Shown here: positions 1 through 10,992 of the stretch, piece after piece | How positions within the stretch are numbered: the first letter of the stretch is position 1 | Layout of the letters: the number at the start of each line of letters is the position of its first letter | Assembly: GCA_029449245.1 (NCBI GenBank) | Contig: JANATF010000009.1 | Coordinates: 1,116,001 to 1,180,000, forward strand | Direction of reading: 5' to 3' | DNA length: 64,000 nucleotides | Source: Mortierella alpina | Taxonomy: Eukaryota; Mortierellomycota; Mortierellomycetes; Mortierellales; Mortierellaceae | The notes under the pieces: generated by a model | Told to the model about the DNA's origin: nothing | Databases searched by the model: none | Seen by the model: the letters and a program-made list of their open reading frames with translations, nothing else | Program-made: the position numbers and the translations under genes

Positions 1-1929
1 CAGAAACAAACCTCGGAGCTATGGCTGGCCACCTGGCTTTCAGTAAAGTACCCAGACATGACGATATTTCTGAGAGGAACTGTAGCGGGCAATAAAACGA
101 AGCGTGGGAGGTGTTGAGGAGTGAGAGCGGAGAGAGTGCGGAGAGGGTGCGGAGAGAGATGTGAAGTATAGAGTGTGAAAGCGTGAGGAGAAAAAGGAGA
201 ACCGCGAGCAGGGAACGAAGTTCGGCTTTTTATGTTTTTTGGATGTGGAGGAGACAAAACGAAAGAGAAGAAAAAGAGAAAGGGGGGCGTTTGTCGATGG
301 TCGTTTTATGTGCAGGCTAATCGAGCGTGCGGGCATCCGAGTGGCCATCAGTGTGGTGGACGGGATGTCCCAAGTCATCCCAGGGAACGCTCCCCGGCTG
401 CGACCCGGTCGAACCACTGTCCCTCCAGAGTGAGTCTGCACCCCTTCGGCCTCGATCTCGATGTTTTTATTTGCGAGTCCAAGTGTTGTACAGGGAGGGA
501 GATCATATGAATGCGATGTCTGTGTCTCACTGCTGCGAGCGAGCACGGAAAAGCATGTGTCAGGAGAGGGGGGCTTCCACCGTCAGCCTGTGCACAACGC
601 CCTTAAGTCCTCAGGTGCATGCATACGTGCAAGCGCATACGGGGCATTGTTTGGGCGCCCGCCTGCTGCAGTAGAAGCGCTCCATGCTGGATGGATGGAG
701 TTGTAACGGTAACTCGCTAGTTGCTTGATTCTCCCTAGTGTTGCCTATGGGTCCCTTTGTCTTGGAGCCGAACTTTTTGTCTGTAGTTTATACCATCTTC
801 GTTCTCCTCTAGACATTCTTGAAGTCTTACGCTTGCGGAGATATCAACGCAACATTAGCGGCGAGTAGAGACTGACAACATGCAGCAGAAGTATGACCCT
901 TCTCAACATAGAGCTGTGCATAGAGGGCTTTCCTCGTCCACTACAGAAATCGCCATCACCAACAAACAGAACAAGATCTTCACAATATCCTGTTTCCTCA
1001 TCGATCCTCATTGCGGCGGATCTTGTCATCCCCGTGGATGTATTATCCGTAGGTCTTGCTGGATGTTGGTCTTGTGGACTAGTTTCCTGCTGCCTTGATC
1101 GCGCACTCTAACTCTTGCTGACTGGGATCCCATCTAACTGCCCTACGAATGCTGCAGCTATAATGCAATCGTTCGACTCGTTGTTTTCCTGTGCTTGTTG
1201 CCCCTTTCCACCTCGTTGTTGCTCCTGGGGTTAGTCCATGGGCTCGACGGTTCTCCACTACAACTACGACCGGCTCCTCCTGCGCCCTTTGCTCCTCCCA
1301 CCATTCCTGCAGTTCACAGTATAAGAGGTGTCCCTTTGGTACAATTCAAAAAGGAGCCGCGCATGGGATCTGACGCCTGTACAGGCTTTGGCTTATAGTA
1401 TAAGGACTTGCTAGTCTACCAGTCTCTTTCAAAAAAAGGGCCATGTGCGCTACATGCTACACCCTGCTGAGTATCGTGCCGCATAGAGCGGCGAGAACAT
1501 GAGATGGTTTGAGGACGGTCATGACGAGGCGTAGGAAAACAGCGCACGATTGCCTTTGATCCTTTCGCTCCTTTCAAAGATGTCATTAGGTTCGCCTTCG
1601 CGCTGTTGCTTTGTGGCAAAGTGCGCCTGATGATCACTGGCAGCATGCTTAGTGGTATGGTGGCCTGCATATCACTATCACCTAGGGCGCAGTCGATGGC
1701 AATGTTGTGTGTCATTGGTCGGTGGCTCAGCCGTTGAAGGGCATTTTTTTTTCTTTCTGAAGAAAAGAGTGAAGACGGACTGACTGCGACCAACGGTCAC
1801 CGCTCTCTCAAAGTCCTGTCTCTGTGTTCTTTGTTTCAATCCCTGATCCCATTCCTCGCCCTCCGCCTTGTCCATCCACCTCGCCACGCATCTGCCCCCC
1901 GCTGATCTGCCCCTCTGATCCAGTGCTGC
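1..1929. other. Left-edge stretch with no supported gene
   Basis: Several open frames exist on both strands, but none shows a recognisable domain, a convincing exon chain or a conserved motif. A purine-rich stretch lies near 100-290. The part from about 1800 to 1929 is the C/T-rich leader of the downstream SUA5 gene. A terminal exon of a gene lying mostly to the left of the window cannot be excluded. Confidence 0.5.
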
Positions 1930-3279
1930 ATGTTCAGTCACCGTGTCTTGAGACTGCCATTCCCCATCGTCACCCTGACACGACGATCCGCATCCGCCAT
2001 GTCGCCTGCCACCCACCCTCAGCCTGCTGCTGCTGCGGCCTTTGCAACCATCCTCGAGACCATCGACCCGTCCACCATCACCTACCCCTCCACAGACCTG
2101 GAAGACCCCCTCCCCACCATCGCCCTGCCACACACCCGCCACGTCCTCGAGCAGGCCGCCCAGCTGCTCCGAGACGGCCAGGTCGTCGGCATGCCCACAG
2201 AGACCGTCTATGGCCTGGCCTCCAACGCGCTGGACTCGGCCGCTGCGCAGCGCATCTTCCAGGCCAAGAACAGGCCGCAGGACAACCCGCTGATCGTCCA
2301 CGTCTCCTCGCTCAAGATGCTGCGGTCCATGCTCAAGGACAACCAGATCCCACCCGTCTACTCGGAGCTGATCAGGACGTATTGGCCAGGACCATTGACG
2401 CTTCTCTTTCCAAGATCGACCTTGATCCCGAACGAGATCACTTGTGGCCAGGCCACCGTCGCTGTCCGCTTCCCCTCCCACCCCATCACAAGAGCCCTGA
2501 TCACGGCCTGCGACCGCCCGCTCGCCGCACCCTCTGCAAACTCCTCAGGAAAGCCCTCTCCGACTTTGGCCTCACATGTGATGGACGATCTCAAGGGCAA
2601 GATACCCATGGTCATCGACGGTGGCCAGTGCAGCTTTGGAATCGAATCCACCGTGGTTGATGGACTGAGATCCCCACCAGCGATCCTCAGACCGGGCGGC
2701 GTGACATTTGAACAGATTCAAAAGGTCAAGGGCATGGAACATGTGCAGGTCTACAAGAAGCATTTCACGGACGCTGCAATGGAACAGGCTCCCACCACTC
2801 CAGGAATGAAATACCGACATTACTCACCAGAGGCTGAAGTCGTGCTTGTGGAGTTTGTTAAACCTTCAACGGCGGAGCAGGGCTCAGACGCCGTGTCGGA
2901 ACAATACAGTCTCATTTTACAGGAGATTGAAAAGTTGAAGCAGGAAGGTAAACGGCGCTTTGGTATCCTCCGGACTTCCTTCAACTCGTCTGCAACCAGT
3001 AGCAAGAACAGTGGCAACAGGGAAAGTACAAGCAATGGCAATAGCGCAGTCGACAGTTCACTGGACACCGATGTGATTGAGTTTCCGCTGGGTCAACGTT
3101 CCAAGCCAGAGGACGTTGCGCGTGAGCTCTTTAGAGGCCTTCGATTCTTGGACAGCCAGAATGTGGACTGCATCTTTGTCGAGGGAATAAGCGAGGAGGA
3201 CGAAGGGCTGGCGGTAATGAACCGGGTGCGGAAGGCAGCATCCAGAACCATTGCTTCAGAAGCGACACAATTCTTGTAA
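1930..3279 (+). CDS. SUA5: Threonylcarbamoyl-AMP synthase (Sua5/YrdC family)
   Basis: Makes threonylcarbamoyl-AMP from threonine, bicarbonate and ATP, the first step of the t6A modification at position 37 of ANN-decoding tRNAs. It is a single exon of 449 aa. The YrdC domain spans about residues 60-250, with PTETVYGLASNA near residue 88 and the APSANSSGKPSPT loop near 200. The Sua5-specific linker PGMKYRHYSPEAE is near 290, followed by a Sua5 C-terminal domain interrupted by a Ser/Asn-rich insert. The first 23 residues are rich in Arg, Ser and hydrophobics and have no acidic residue, like a mitochondrial presequence. A second in-frame ATG at 1999 would give a protein without it. Family assignment is firm; dual targeting is inference. 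Confidence 0.95.
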   Translation: MFSHRVLRLPFPIVTLTRRSASAMSPATHPQPAAAAAFATILETIDPSTITYPSTDLEDPLPTIALPHTRHVLEQAAQLLRDGQVVGMPTETVYGLASNALDSAAAQRIFQAKNRPQDNPLIVHVSSLKMLRSMLKDNQIPPVYSELIRTYWPGPLTLLFPRSTLIPNEITCGQATVAVRFPSHPITRALITACDRPLAAPSANSSGKPSPTLASHVMDDLKGKIPMVIDGGQCSFGIESTVVDGLRSPPAILRPGGVTFEQIQKVKGMEHVQVYKKHFTDAAMEQAPTTPGMKYRHYSPEAEVVLVEFVKPSTAEQGSDAVSEQYSLILQEIEKLKQEGKRRFGILRTSFNSSATSSKNSGNRESTSNGNSAVDSSLDTDVIEFPLGQRSKPEDVARELFRGLRFLDSQNVDCIFVEGISEEDEGLAVMNRVRKAASRTIASEATQFL

Positions 3280-3397
3280 AAACATAGCACACTCAAACAT
3301 TGCACATTACATTAAACCATTCATGTTCAGACTTGCCTTTTGCGATGAATTCGATCGCTCTATACATTTATCAAGTGTGTGTTGCTCTATGTTTCAA

Positions 3398-5362
3398 TCA
3401 ATCTAGTACCTTGAGCATCTCCTCGACGGTCAACAACTTTTCTCTGGGCTTCCCGACCTTGGCTCCGAGGTCAAACTCCTTTTGCTCAATCTTTTTCCAG
3501 TCTTTGTACGAGACTGTCCTGTGGCTCTTTGAGTGCAAGAGCTCAAGCAGATATTTGCATCCTTCCTTTGGTGCGGAATCGGCCGTTAGCATGGGCTTTC
3601 CTGTTGTCCAGTCCGCAATAATCGTATCAGCAGTTTGATAGGCGTCTGCCATGGTCGTGGCAATCACTCCAATAGGTCCCCGCTTCAACCAGCCAGAGGC
3701 ATACAATCCAGGCACCTGGGGTCATTTAACGGAATAAACATATCAGCCCAGAGAAGCAGGTTGATGGCGCAAGTCGATCAAAAGGTGCGCCATGAAGGAA
3801 CAAGAGGAACCAGACAGACACTTACAATATTTTGCTCCGCGTCAAGAACCTTGCCGTCCATGTTCGGCACAATGCCCTTGCGTTCATCAAAAGGTACACC
3901 TTGGATGCCAACGCTCTTGTAACCAATACTCCTGAACGCCAGTCCACAGTCGAGGGTCTCTTTTGCGCCCGTGGCAACAGCCTTTCTGCTATTGTTATCG
4001 CCTTCAAGACGATTGATTCCGAGTTCGATAGCTTTGAGTTGTGATCCGCTTGACTCATCCATGCCTGTGAATCCAAGAGGACTGCGCAAGAACTGGAGCG
4101 ACCAGGATTTAGGTTGGTCCGGCTTTGATTCTTTAATTCCCTTTTCGAGTAAACCCATCAGTCGCTTCCGAGGCCTGTCAAGGGTCTTTCCGGCGCGCTC
4201 CATCTCTGAGGCCAGCAGGTCTTGATCCATATGGAAGGTTGTGTTTGGCAGATGAAGCATTTCTCTCAGTTCCTTGGCCGTGAATGCAACCTAAAAAATT
4301 GGTAGAAAATGGTTTAACAGGTCCGATCTTTGCTGTGTCTGTTTCGAAAATAACGAGAATCTTCAACATCATAGACAACATACCTCCAAGGGTCCGCGAC
4401 GACCAATGACATGCACATGCTTGACGCGGCTCTTCTCCAAGATCTTGATCGTCTTTTCGGTTAGATCTGTCTTCTTTAACTCGTCCAGCGGTGTCAACAA
4501 CATCCGTGCAACATCCAAAGCGACATTACCCTGGCCTATCACCACCGCTGTCTCTGACTGGCTCAAATCCACATCCAGTCCTTGCTCACTAGGCAAACCG
4601 TTATAAAAGCCCACAAATGATCTGGCGGCCATGATGCCCTTGAGGGATTGCTCATTCGGCACACCCAGGAGACGGTCCTCGTGCGCTCCGTAGGAAAGCA
4701 AGATAGCATCATAATGAGGCTGAAGATCCGAGATCTCGAGATCGGCCTTCCTGGATCCTGGGGTCACATAGGTTCCGACGGAGGTGTTACCAATAAACGT
4801 AAAGTTGGGATTCTCGGCCACTTCGTCAAACGTGTTGATCACATTCTGCACAGCATGGTAGAGGAGCGAAGGATGGAGAATTGCTTGGATCAATACTAGA
4901 CACTGCGCTTTTTATCATTATGGATCCACGTAGGCTGGTTCCTGCTGATGCTGAAAAATGGCCTAGTTCGTATACCTTTACTTCTGGGTGATCAGGCGCG
5001 ACACCAAATCGCACAAGGCCGTGAGGCACAGGTAGCGCCTCAAACATATCGATTCTGGTCTGGGGAACGTGCTTCAACAGCCGGTGCGCTGTATAAAAAC
5101 CCCCGGGCCCACTGCCAATCACGGCGACTCTAAATGGCCTGGAGGACCTCTCTCCCACTACAGAGGCACTACTGCCGCCGGTCTCTGAGGAGTGGGTTGC
5201 CAAAGTTGTGCTGAATGGACGAACGGATTTCATAGAGCTAAAGCTAAATGAGGTCCATGTAAAGGGCTTTGAGAGGTAGGTAGCCGATGACGACGACAGA
5301 GCCATGCAGTGACGGGTCAAGCCCTGCTGCTGTCCCTGAGCAAGCAACGAGAGTCGAAGCAT
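3398..5362 (-). CDS. ARH1: Mitochondrial NADPH:adrenodoxin/ferredoxin reductase
   Basis: FAD enzyme that passes electrons from NADPH to the mitochondrial ferredoxin used in Fe-S cluster and heme A synthesis. Exons: 5362-4976, 4845-4384, 4290-3826 and 3715-3398. All three introns are phase 0 with GT/AG ends, giving 543 aa. The N-terminus is a Ser/Arg/Leu-rich presequence. The FAD fold [19 protein letters not shown] lies at about residue 75, followed by [16 protein letters not shown], which ends exon 1. The NADP-binding motif [17 protein letters not shown] and the VIGRRGPLE motif lie in exon 2. The C-terminal [15 protein letters not shown] motif is in exon 4. The start at 5362 is the first ATG, since upstream frame extension uses only non-ATG codons. 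Divergently oriented from the heme oxygenase gene. Confidence 0.94.
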
Positions 5363-6343
5363 GGCCGAGTGATGGTGCGGTGGATGTGGAGAAACGAATA
5401 AAAGATCACAGCGCAGCGGCACTCAGGCACAGCAAATGAATACCCCGGGTGACTGCGATATAGTTGGCGGCGTCCAAAAAAAACCATGGAACGCCGCGGG
5501 TCAAGACTCAAGAGAAGACCATCCTCGCCAGCAACATAACTTCGCAGGACAAAGCCATACTGAGTGGATCAAGGCTACATGACGCTCCAAGATAATCCGT
5601 AGACAGGACGTCAAATATCGTAAGCGCTAGGTTGGGCCGTAGGTCGTCCGTTTGGAACACTCTTCGTCTTCTAGCTTCCTTTCCTTCCCACATGACCTTG
5701 GATGTGGGCGCAATACCACGAGATGGTACCATTGTGCTCACTATTGCTGCAGCGGAGACCACATCTGCTCAGTGCACACGTACGGTCCGTACCTCTGTGC
5801 TTCTACTGCTATGGCCTGTCATCCTGGCTCGCACAGCCAGCCAATCGGAAAATTTACAGACGAGAAAAAAAAAAGGAGAGACACCTCTCATATCAACTTA
5901 CCCAGTCAAGGAGAACGCAGAGGCATGGGGTTTATGAAGAATGAAGGAAGATGCACAGTGGTGTGGTGTCAACGAGTTGGCAGGAACAGCAAGTATACCT
6001 CGCCTAAGAGCGACAGCGATCCCAGTCGTCTATATAAACGCTGGTCCCCACAAGCTGCCCCGTCTCTCTTGTCTCTTCCCTTCAACTCCTGCCACCCGCC
6101 CCCTCCATACACCCACTCCACCTCGTTTATCTTTATCGCCCATTCGCAAACCCATCAAACGCACTCGTCTCTGCACACTTCCAATTTGATCCTTCCCGCT
6201 AGCCACTATCCATAAAGTAAGCTCCACCTCTCTTGGCGCGAGCCTTTGGCACGGCTGACTCGAGCGTAGTCCTCTCCTCACTGCGTTACTCACCCCAAAC
6301 TGGCTTGACACAGATTAACACTAGACACCCCACACGCCAAACA
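5363..6343. promoter_or_regulatory. Divergent intergenic region and heme oxygenase leader
   Basis: This 0.98-kb interval separates the divergent ARH1 and heme oxygenase starts. A clear TATA box (TATATAAA) lies at 6031-6038, followed by a C/T-rich transcribed-looking leader. A GTAAGC at 6215 and a CACAG ending at 6312 could bound a 98-bp 5'UTR intron upstream of the ATG at 6344. No protein-coding gene is apparent. Confidence 0.5.
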
Positions 6344-7440
6344 ATGACTCTTCTCGCTGTCGACCTCAGGGAAAGCACAAAGACCCTTCATGCTCAGGCT
6401 GGTCGCTCCAAGTTTATGAAGTATGCGCCCGCTGCTCCCTACGTCTCTCAGACGTACGTTGTCTCGTGAACGTGACGCAACCCAACTGCGCTACTAAAAA
6501 TCTGACCTAAAACCACCTAGGCACTTCTTCAAGGGCGCCATTACGTTGGAGATGTATGGTCGCTATCTTGTCGCGCTCTACCATATCTACAAGTACGTAT
6601 AACGACAGCTTTATCCTGTGTCATGCCTCGCAAATACCTTCTTCGCTGACACTGTTCCCTTTCTCTTTATTATTATTTTTTCACGCCTTCTCTTGCTCAC
6701 TGGTCGTCCTCCCTCATTTTTTTTTTTTTTTTTTTTGCGCCATCACAAGTGCGCTCGAGAAGGCTTTAGACGACCACAAGGAGAACTCGGCCCTGGCTCT
6801 CATATACTTCCCCGACCAACTATCTCGCAAACTCTCGCTCGAAAAGGATCTCGAATACTACAATGGTCCTAAATGGCGTGAGATGGTCCAAGAGCCACCT
6901 TCGCCTGCTCAACAGAACTATGTCTCCCGTATTCGAGAAAGCGCCTCTTCCGATATGCCCGAGCGTCTGGTGGCACACTCCTATGTCCGCTACCTGGGTG
7001 ATCTCTCCGGAGGACAGATCTTGTGCAAGCGACTACAAAAGTTTCACAAACTGCCCGAGAACGAGGGCATTGCACTTTATCACTTTGAAAAAATCCAGGA
7101 CTATGATCTTTACAAGGAGATGTTCCGAAAGCAGTTGAATCAGATGAAAATGACCGATGCCCAGTACGAGGCTGTCCTCGAAGAGGCAAAGAAGACGTTT
7201 CTGTTGAACATGGCCATGTTTGCAGAATTCGATCATGAACTCGACGGCGATTTGCTGACCAGTGCAGAGCAACTCGAAGAGTTGGAGTCGCTTGAGAAGG
7301 AAAAGAAGGAGTTGGCAGCAGCGGCAGCAGTAGCAGCAAATGACGCCCCTGTAGCCAAGTCTGGCATCCTTGCGTCGATGATGCCATCCAGGCTGTGGAA
7401 GTCGCTGACAGGGTCTGTGGGTCTGAAAGTTGATGCTTGA
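6344..7440 (+). CDS. HMX1: Heme oxygenase
   Basis: Cleaves heme to biliverdin, CO and Fe(II), allowing iron recovery from heme. Exons: 6344-6420, 6521-6592 and 6750-7440, giving 279 aa. The proximal heme ligand is His16 in TKTLHAQAGRSKFM. The junction of exons 1 and 2 restores FMKHFFKGAIT, matching the family's spacing. The distal-helix signature YLGDLSGGQILCKRLQ lies in exon 3. Alanine- and glutamate-rich sequence follows the catalytic domain. The tail ends SRLWKSLTGSVGLKVDA, which is not a strong membrane anchor, so the protein may be soluble or only peripherally attached. Intron 2 has a 19-T tract just before its acceptor. An alternative donor at 6454 would add 11 in-frame residues. A TATA box sits about 310 bp upstream of the ATG. 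Confidence 0.94.
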
Positions 7441-7582
7441 TGGAACAATTTCTATTCAACGCTTAGTGCCACGTTTTCATGTCTTTTTGCTCAGTAAATG
7501 GCCATTTTGCTGTACTGTATGATATCCATGTCTATCATGCTTTATTTTCTCTTGATGCACATGCTACGCTGTTGATCCCTTG

Positions 7583-9375
7583 CTACAGCATGACCAAGCC
7601 GACCTTGTGGCCCTCAATCTCTCTACACCTCCAGTTGTACAGGTAATAATGGAGGTAGCCATCTCCGGGACCAAACTTGAGGTTTTCAGTGAAGAGCTCA
7701 TTGTCCATCAAGTTGAGTGCATTGAAGACATCGAAATCAAAGCGACGGGCTAAGATGAGAGCATCCTGCATCAACATGTTGAGACGCTCCTTGATGGCTG
7801 CGTCCCTTGTACGCTTACGCTCTTCAAGGTCCGTAATCTTGTTCAGCTCCTCGTCTGTTGGTGTCTGGACAGCGTAGTAGTAAGAGTAGGCTGCGTTCAA
7901 GGTCGAGTACGTTGGGTTGTTGATCACGGTCGAAGGTAATGAATAGAACGAAAAGAAGTCGGTGATCTTCTTTGTTTCTGGGTTCTAGAGACAATACAAA
8001 TATGGTAACAACAACGCATTAGATATACTATTAAGGTGGTCCATAAAGCCATAATCTTTCCTTGGCCGGTGCACGACAATCCTTTTACCTCAACAACATA
8101 GCCCCACACAACACCTGGCCGGCTAATCAACCAATGACGAACATCCGCCTCCTCAAAGTGGACCGCCAAATCAAAGTGTGCCATGTATTTGTTCATCAAC
8201 GTGGCCACGTCAGCAACGTCTTTCTCCTCCATGGGTCTCAGTCCTGGTGTGCTCGTCTCTGAGCCCAGTTTGTACAGTTTGATCAAACGAGCCATTGTCA
8301 TGTTGCGTCCCAAATGCGAGAATCCAATCTCGACCAGCTTCTTGGGGTTCAAGGATCGATGGTTGTAGCGGCAGGTGGCCATGGGCTTGGGAAGAACGAC
8401 ACCAGCAGTGTAAACAGCCTGGAAGATACCCTCGAGATGTGTCCTACGCGTGACCTCCTTGATCAAAACGGGTGCCAAGCGCTTACTGCGAAGCTTTTTG
8501 TGCACGCACAGAAAGTTAATATCGACCATACGCTTGACACTAGAGAATAAGCGAGAGGGAAAGCAAGTCGGATAGGATGAGTACATTGATCTGCGATCAT
8601 AGCGTGTTCTTTGCACTTTGCGCAACCATCTCGTACCTGTTGTGAACACGGACATCCTGAGGAATTCCACTGATGAATGCGACCAACTTCTTATTCGATG
8701 CCACGCGAACTCCAATGTGCCAGGCCTTCTTCCAGCCTGGAGGCAAGAGGGCCCACTTCAAGAACTCGGCTGAGTAATCGAAACGGAACATGGCATCGTC
8801 ATCCTCGACATAGTTCAACGTCAAGAGCTCGTACAGCTCCTTGATCTCCTTATCATCCTCGACATTGACCAGAGTCCACTCAAACTCCTTGGGCAGAGGG
8901 TAAGGCGTAGCACGGACCTGGTCCAAGGGAACATCAGCCTCGATAGGGCCATGCTCCTCGACGACCTCGTCTAAAAACAACACGGTAGAACGAAAGTGAA
9001 AGAATACGCGATCAGACGACGAACTTCAGAAGAGAACAATCTATCGGTCTGTAGGTCTTTCTTTCATCATATCGGACAAAAAGACAAAATGAGCTGCGCA
9101 AAATCGATGTGGTTACCATGCTTGACCACAGGCTGGGTCTTCCAGAACTTGTGCTCCTCCATTGACTTTGGTTCCTTGCCCGATGAGGCTGCGCCAGCTC
9201 CTCCGGCGGCATTGCCCAGGGCCATTTGCTGCAGAAGCGCGCGAAGTTTGTCCTGGACATCTGGAGGCGCATTGGACAGCTCCTGCTCGAATCGCTGTGC
9301 TGTAAGGGCCGGGTTGTTGACAGCAGGGCGTGCCACGCCCTTGCCCTTGTTGTTGTTGCTTCCTGCTCCTGACAT
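7583..9375 (-). CDS. NMT1: Glycylpeptide N-tetradecanoyltransferase (N-myristoyltransferase)
   Basis: Transfers myristate from myristoyl-CoA to N-terminal glycine of target proteins; cytosolic and ribosome-associated in the family. Exons: 9375-9117, 8970-8637, 8539-8089 and 7984-7583, giving 481 aa with all junction phases consistent. The N-terminal ~85 residues are low-complexity. KFWKTQPV begins the conserved region. The [20 protein letters not shown] and [14 protein letters not shown] blocks are in exon 3. The C-terminal block [12 protein letters not shown] ends with KVGLVML, placing the family's catalytic carboxylate region at the extreme C-terminus. Length agrees with fungal NMTs. Lies head-to-tail with the dolichyldiphosphatase gene, 278 bp apart. 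Confidence 0.95.
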
Positions 9376-9653
9376 GATGAAGGTCCGATGGTTGAGGAAA
9401 GTTTAACGTGGCAGACGTCTGTCCTGAGCGAGGACAATTCAGCGCTACTGTAGTTGAAACTCAAAGCCAGAAAAACGTCACCGAATCCTACAGAAATCGG
9501 TACTTTATCTCGATTGGACACCTGCACGCGAACCGCACGCAACAGCGGTTCTCCTGTGGACCCTGCTTCGCCAGCCTTTAGAGATATTTGTTCCTAGATC
9601 CATCCTATTTGATCGTTCTATTGTACATTCTTTATTGACTATTGATATACCTG

Positions 9654-10718
9654 TCATTCTGCTTTTCCTTGACTGACTTTGCGCCATTGTTGAAACTGCT
9701 CCCATTCCCATTGATAGACATGATCCATCTGTCCCCTGTCCACAAGAAGAGACCACCGCGCAAACGCATTGTCCAGCATCCAGTCTAGCACGCCCCTGGA
9801 CCGCAAGAAGCGTTGGACGAAAAAGTAGTATCCAGCTGCGAAGGCACATCCACAGATGGTTCCTGCGACAACTTGCTGCCAAGTATGATAGTAAAGATGG
9901 ACACTAGAACAAAATAGACAAGAAAACAGATGAAATAAGTGCCAATGAAAGACTTTGGGTATTCAGTCAATAGTTTGACTGGCTCTCATGAAGACGATCG
10001 ACCTCCAGCCTGAATATGTTACCGAGAGTAGATAACCAATGTCGACCATGTCAGGACAAAGAATGTTACTACATGAGGACCTACAGCTCCGGGCGAAGCA
10101 CCCCTATGAATGATATTCATAAGCTGTCAGGTTCTCTCCCAGTCGTTTATCGCGAATCTGAAATTGCTTCCACGAGACGGAAGAAAGAGAAACAAACGAG
10201 AAACTGCTATGCACTTACATGCGGTACATGAGTATAACCATGTAGGTCGCAAAGTATGCCATAAACTGAGAATGGCTCGAGGGCATTCCGTAACCATCGC
10301 CCAAGTATTCTATTTTTGTCACACAGAACGTTTATCATTGAGTGCAAGTAGGGCACAACATTTATACGTGGTTAAAACACACTCTCCTCGAAACCATTGC
10401 ATAGTAACAGGAGCAATTTGAAGGGCTTTGCGATGGGTGATAGCTACCTGTGGGTCTGGCTTGCTTAACCAACCTCTTGAGCACAGCGTTGGTGCACTCG
10501 TTCAACAGCTGGCCAACAAGCATAAGGAGTGGTGTGAGGTCTCGCGTAGTGAGGACGACGGCAATGTAGCCACAAGTGATCGCCAAGGGTGAGAGGGTAA
10601 GATGTGCAAAGATCTTGGAGTAGATATCCGTCCCTGCGTACTGAACGTGAGTCAAGCTCAGGGAGGTTAACGTGTGATGAGGCGGAATCTTGTCTTTTCC
10701 AGACATGATGTCGAGCAT
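9654..10718 (-). CDS. CAX4: Dolichyldiphosphatase (CAX4/DOLPP1 type)
   Basis: Hydrolyses dolichyl pyrophosphate on the lumenal side of the ER so the carrier can be reused for N-glycosylation. Exons: 10718-10448, 10309-10219, 10103-10023 and 9903-9654, giving 230 aa. The PAP2 phosphatase motifs are KRLVKQARP (exon 1), GYGMPSSHSQF (exon 2) and SRVHLYYHTWQQV (spanning exons 3 and 4). The last has Gln where classical PAP2 enzymes have Asp, as is usual for dolichyldiphosphatases. Four or more hydrophobic helices are visible. An in-frame second ATG at 10706 has A at -3 and would give a protein four residues shorter. The penultimate exon is only 81 nt. Confidence 0.92.
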
Positions 10719-10992
10719 GGCGGGGTATAAGAGTAGGGAGGCTGCCGATCAACTGCAAAAGACGAGACGTAGAGATGTAGCGCTGGAGGAGGCGATGTGA
10801 AGGCGTATTTTTAAGATGTTCTCGTGAGAATAAAGAATGGAAAAGTGCAGAGTTGAATGAGAGTGAACAAGAGAAGAGTGGGTGAAATGCAACGACGAAA
10901 AAAGAGGTTTTGGAGAATGGAGCAAGCCATGGAGCTCTGCGATAAATTTGTGATGCAGGGGTGACATAAGTTTTCTATTGAAAACTGGCCAA

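Noticed and set aside
40-546. Minus-strand frame of 168 codons at the left edge
   Set aside because: Its length comes from low-complexity Ser/Phe/Pro sequence opposite purine-rich DNA. No domain, splice context or conserved motif.
1678-2660. Long frames overlapping SUA5 on both strands
   Set aside because: They are shadows of the GC-rich SUA5 coding sequence; only the SUA5 frame has a known family.
6454-6520. Downstream donor as the main splice of heme oxygenase exon 1
   Set aside because: It would insert 11 residues where the family has none. The donor at 6421 restores the expected FMKHFFKG spacing, so the other is kept only as an alternative.
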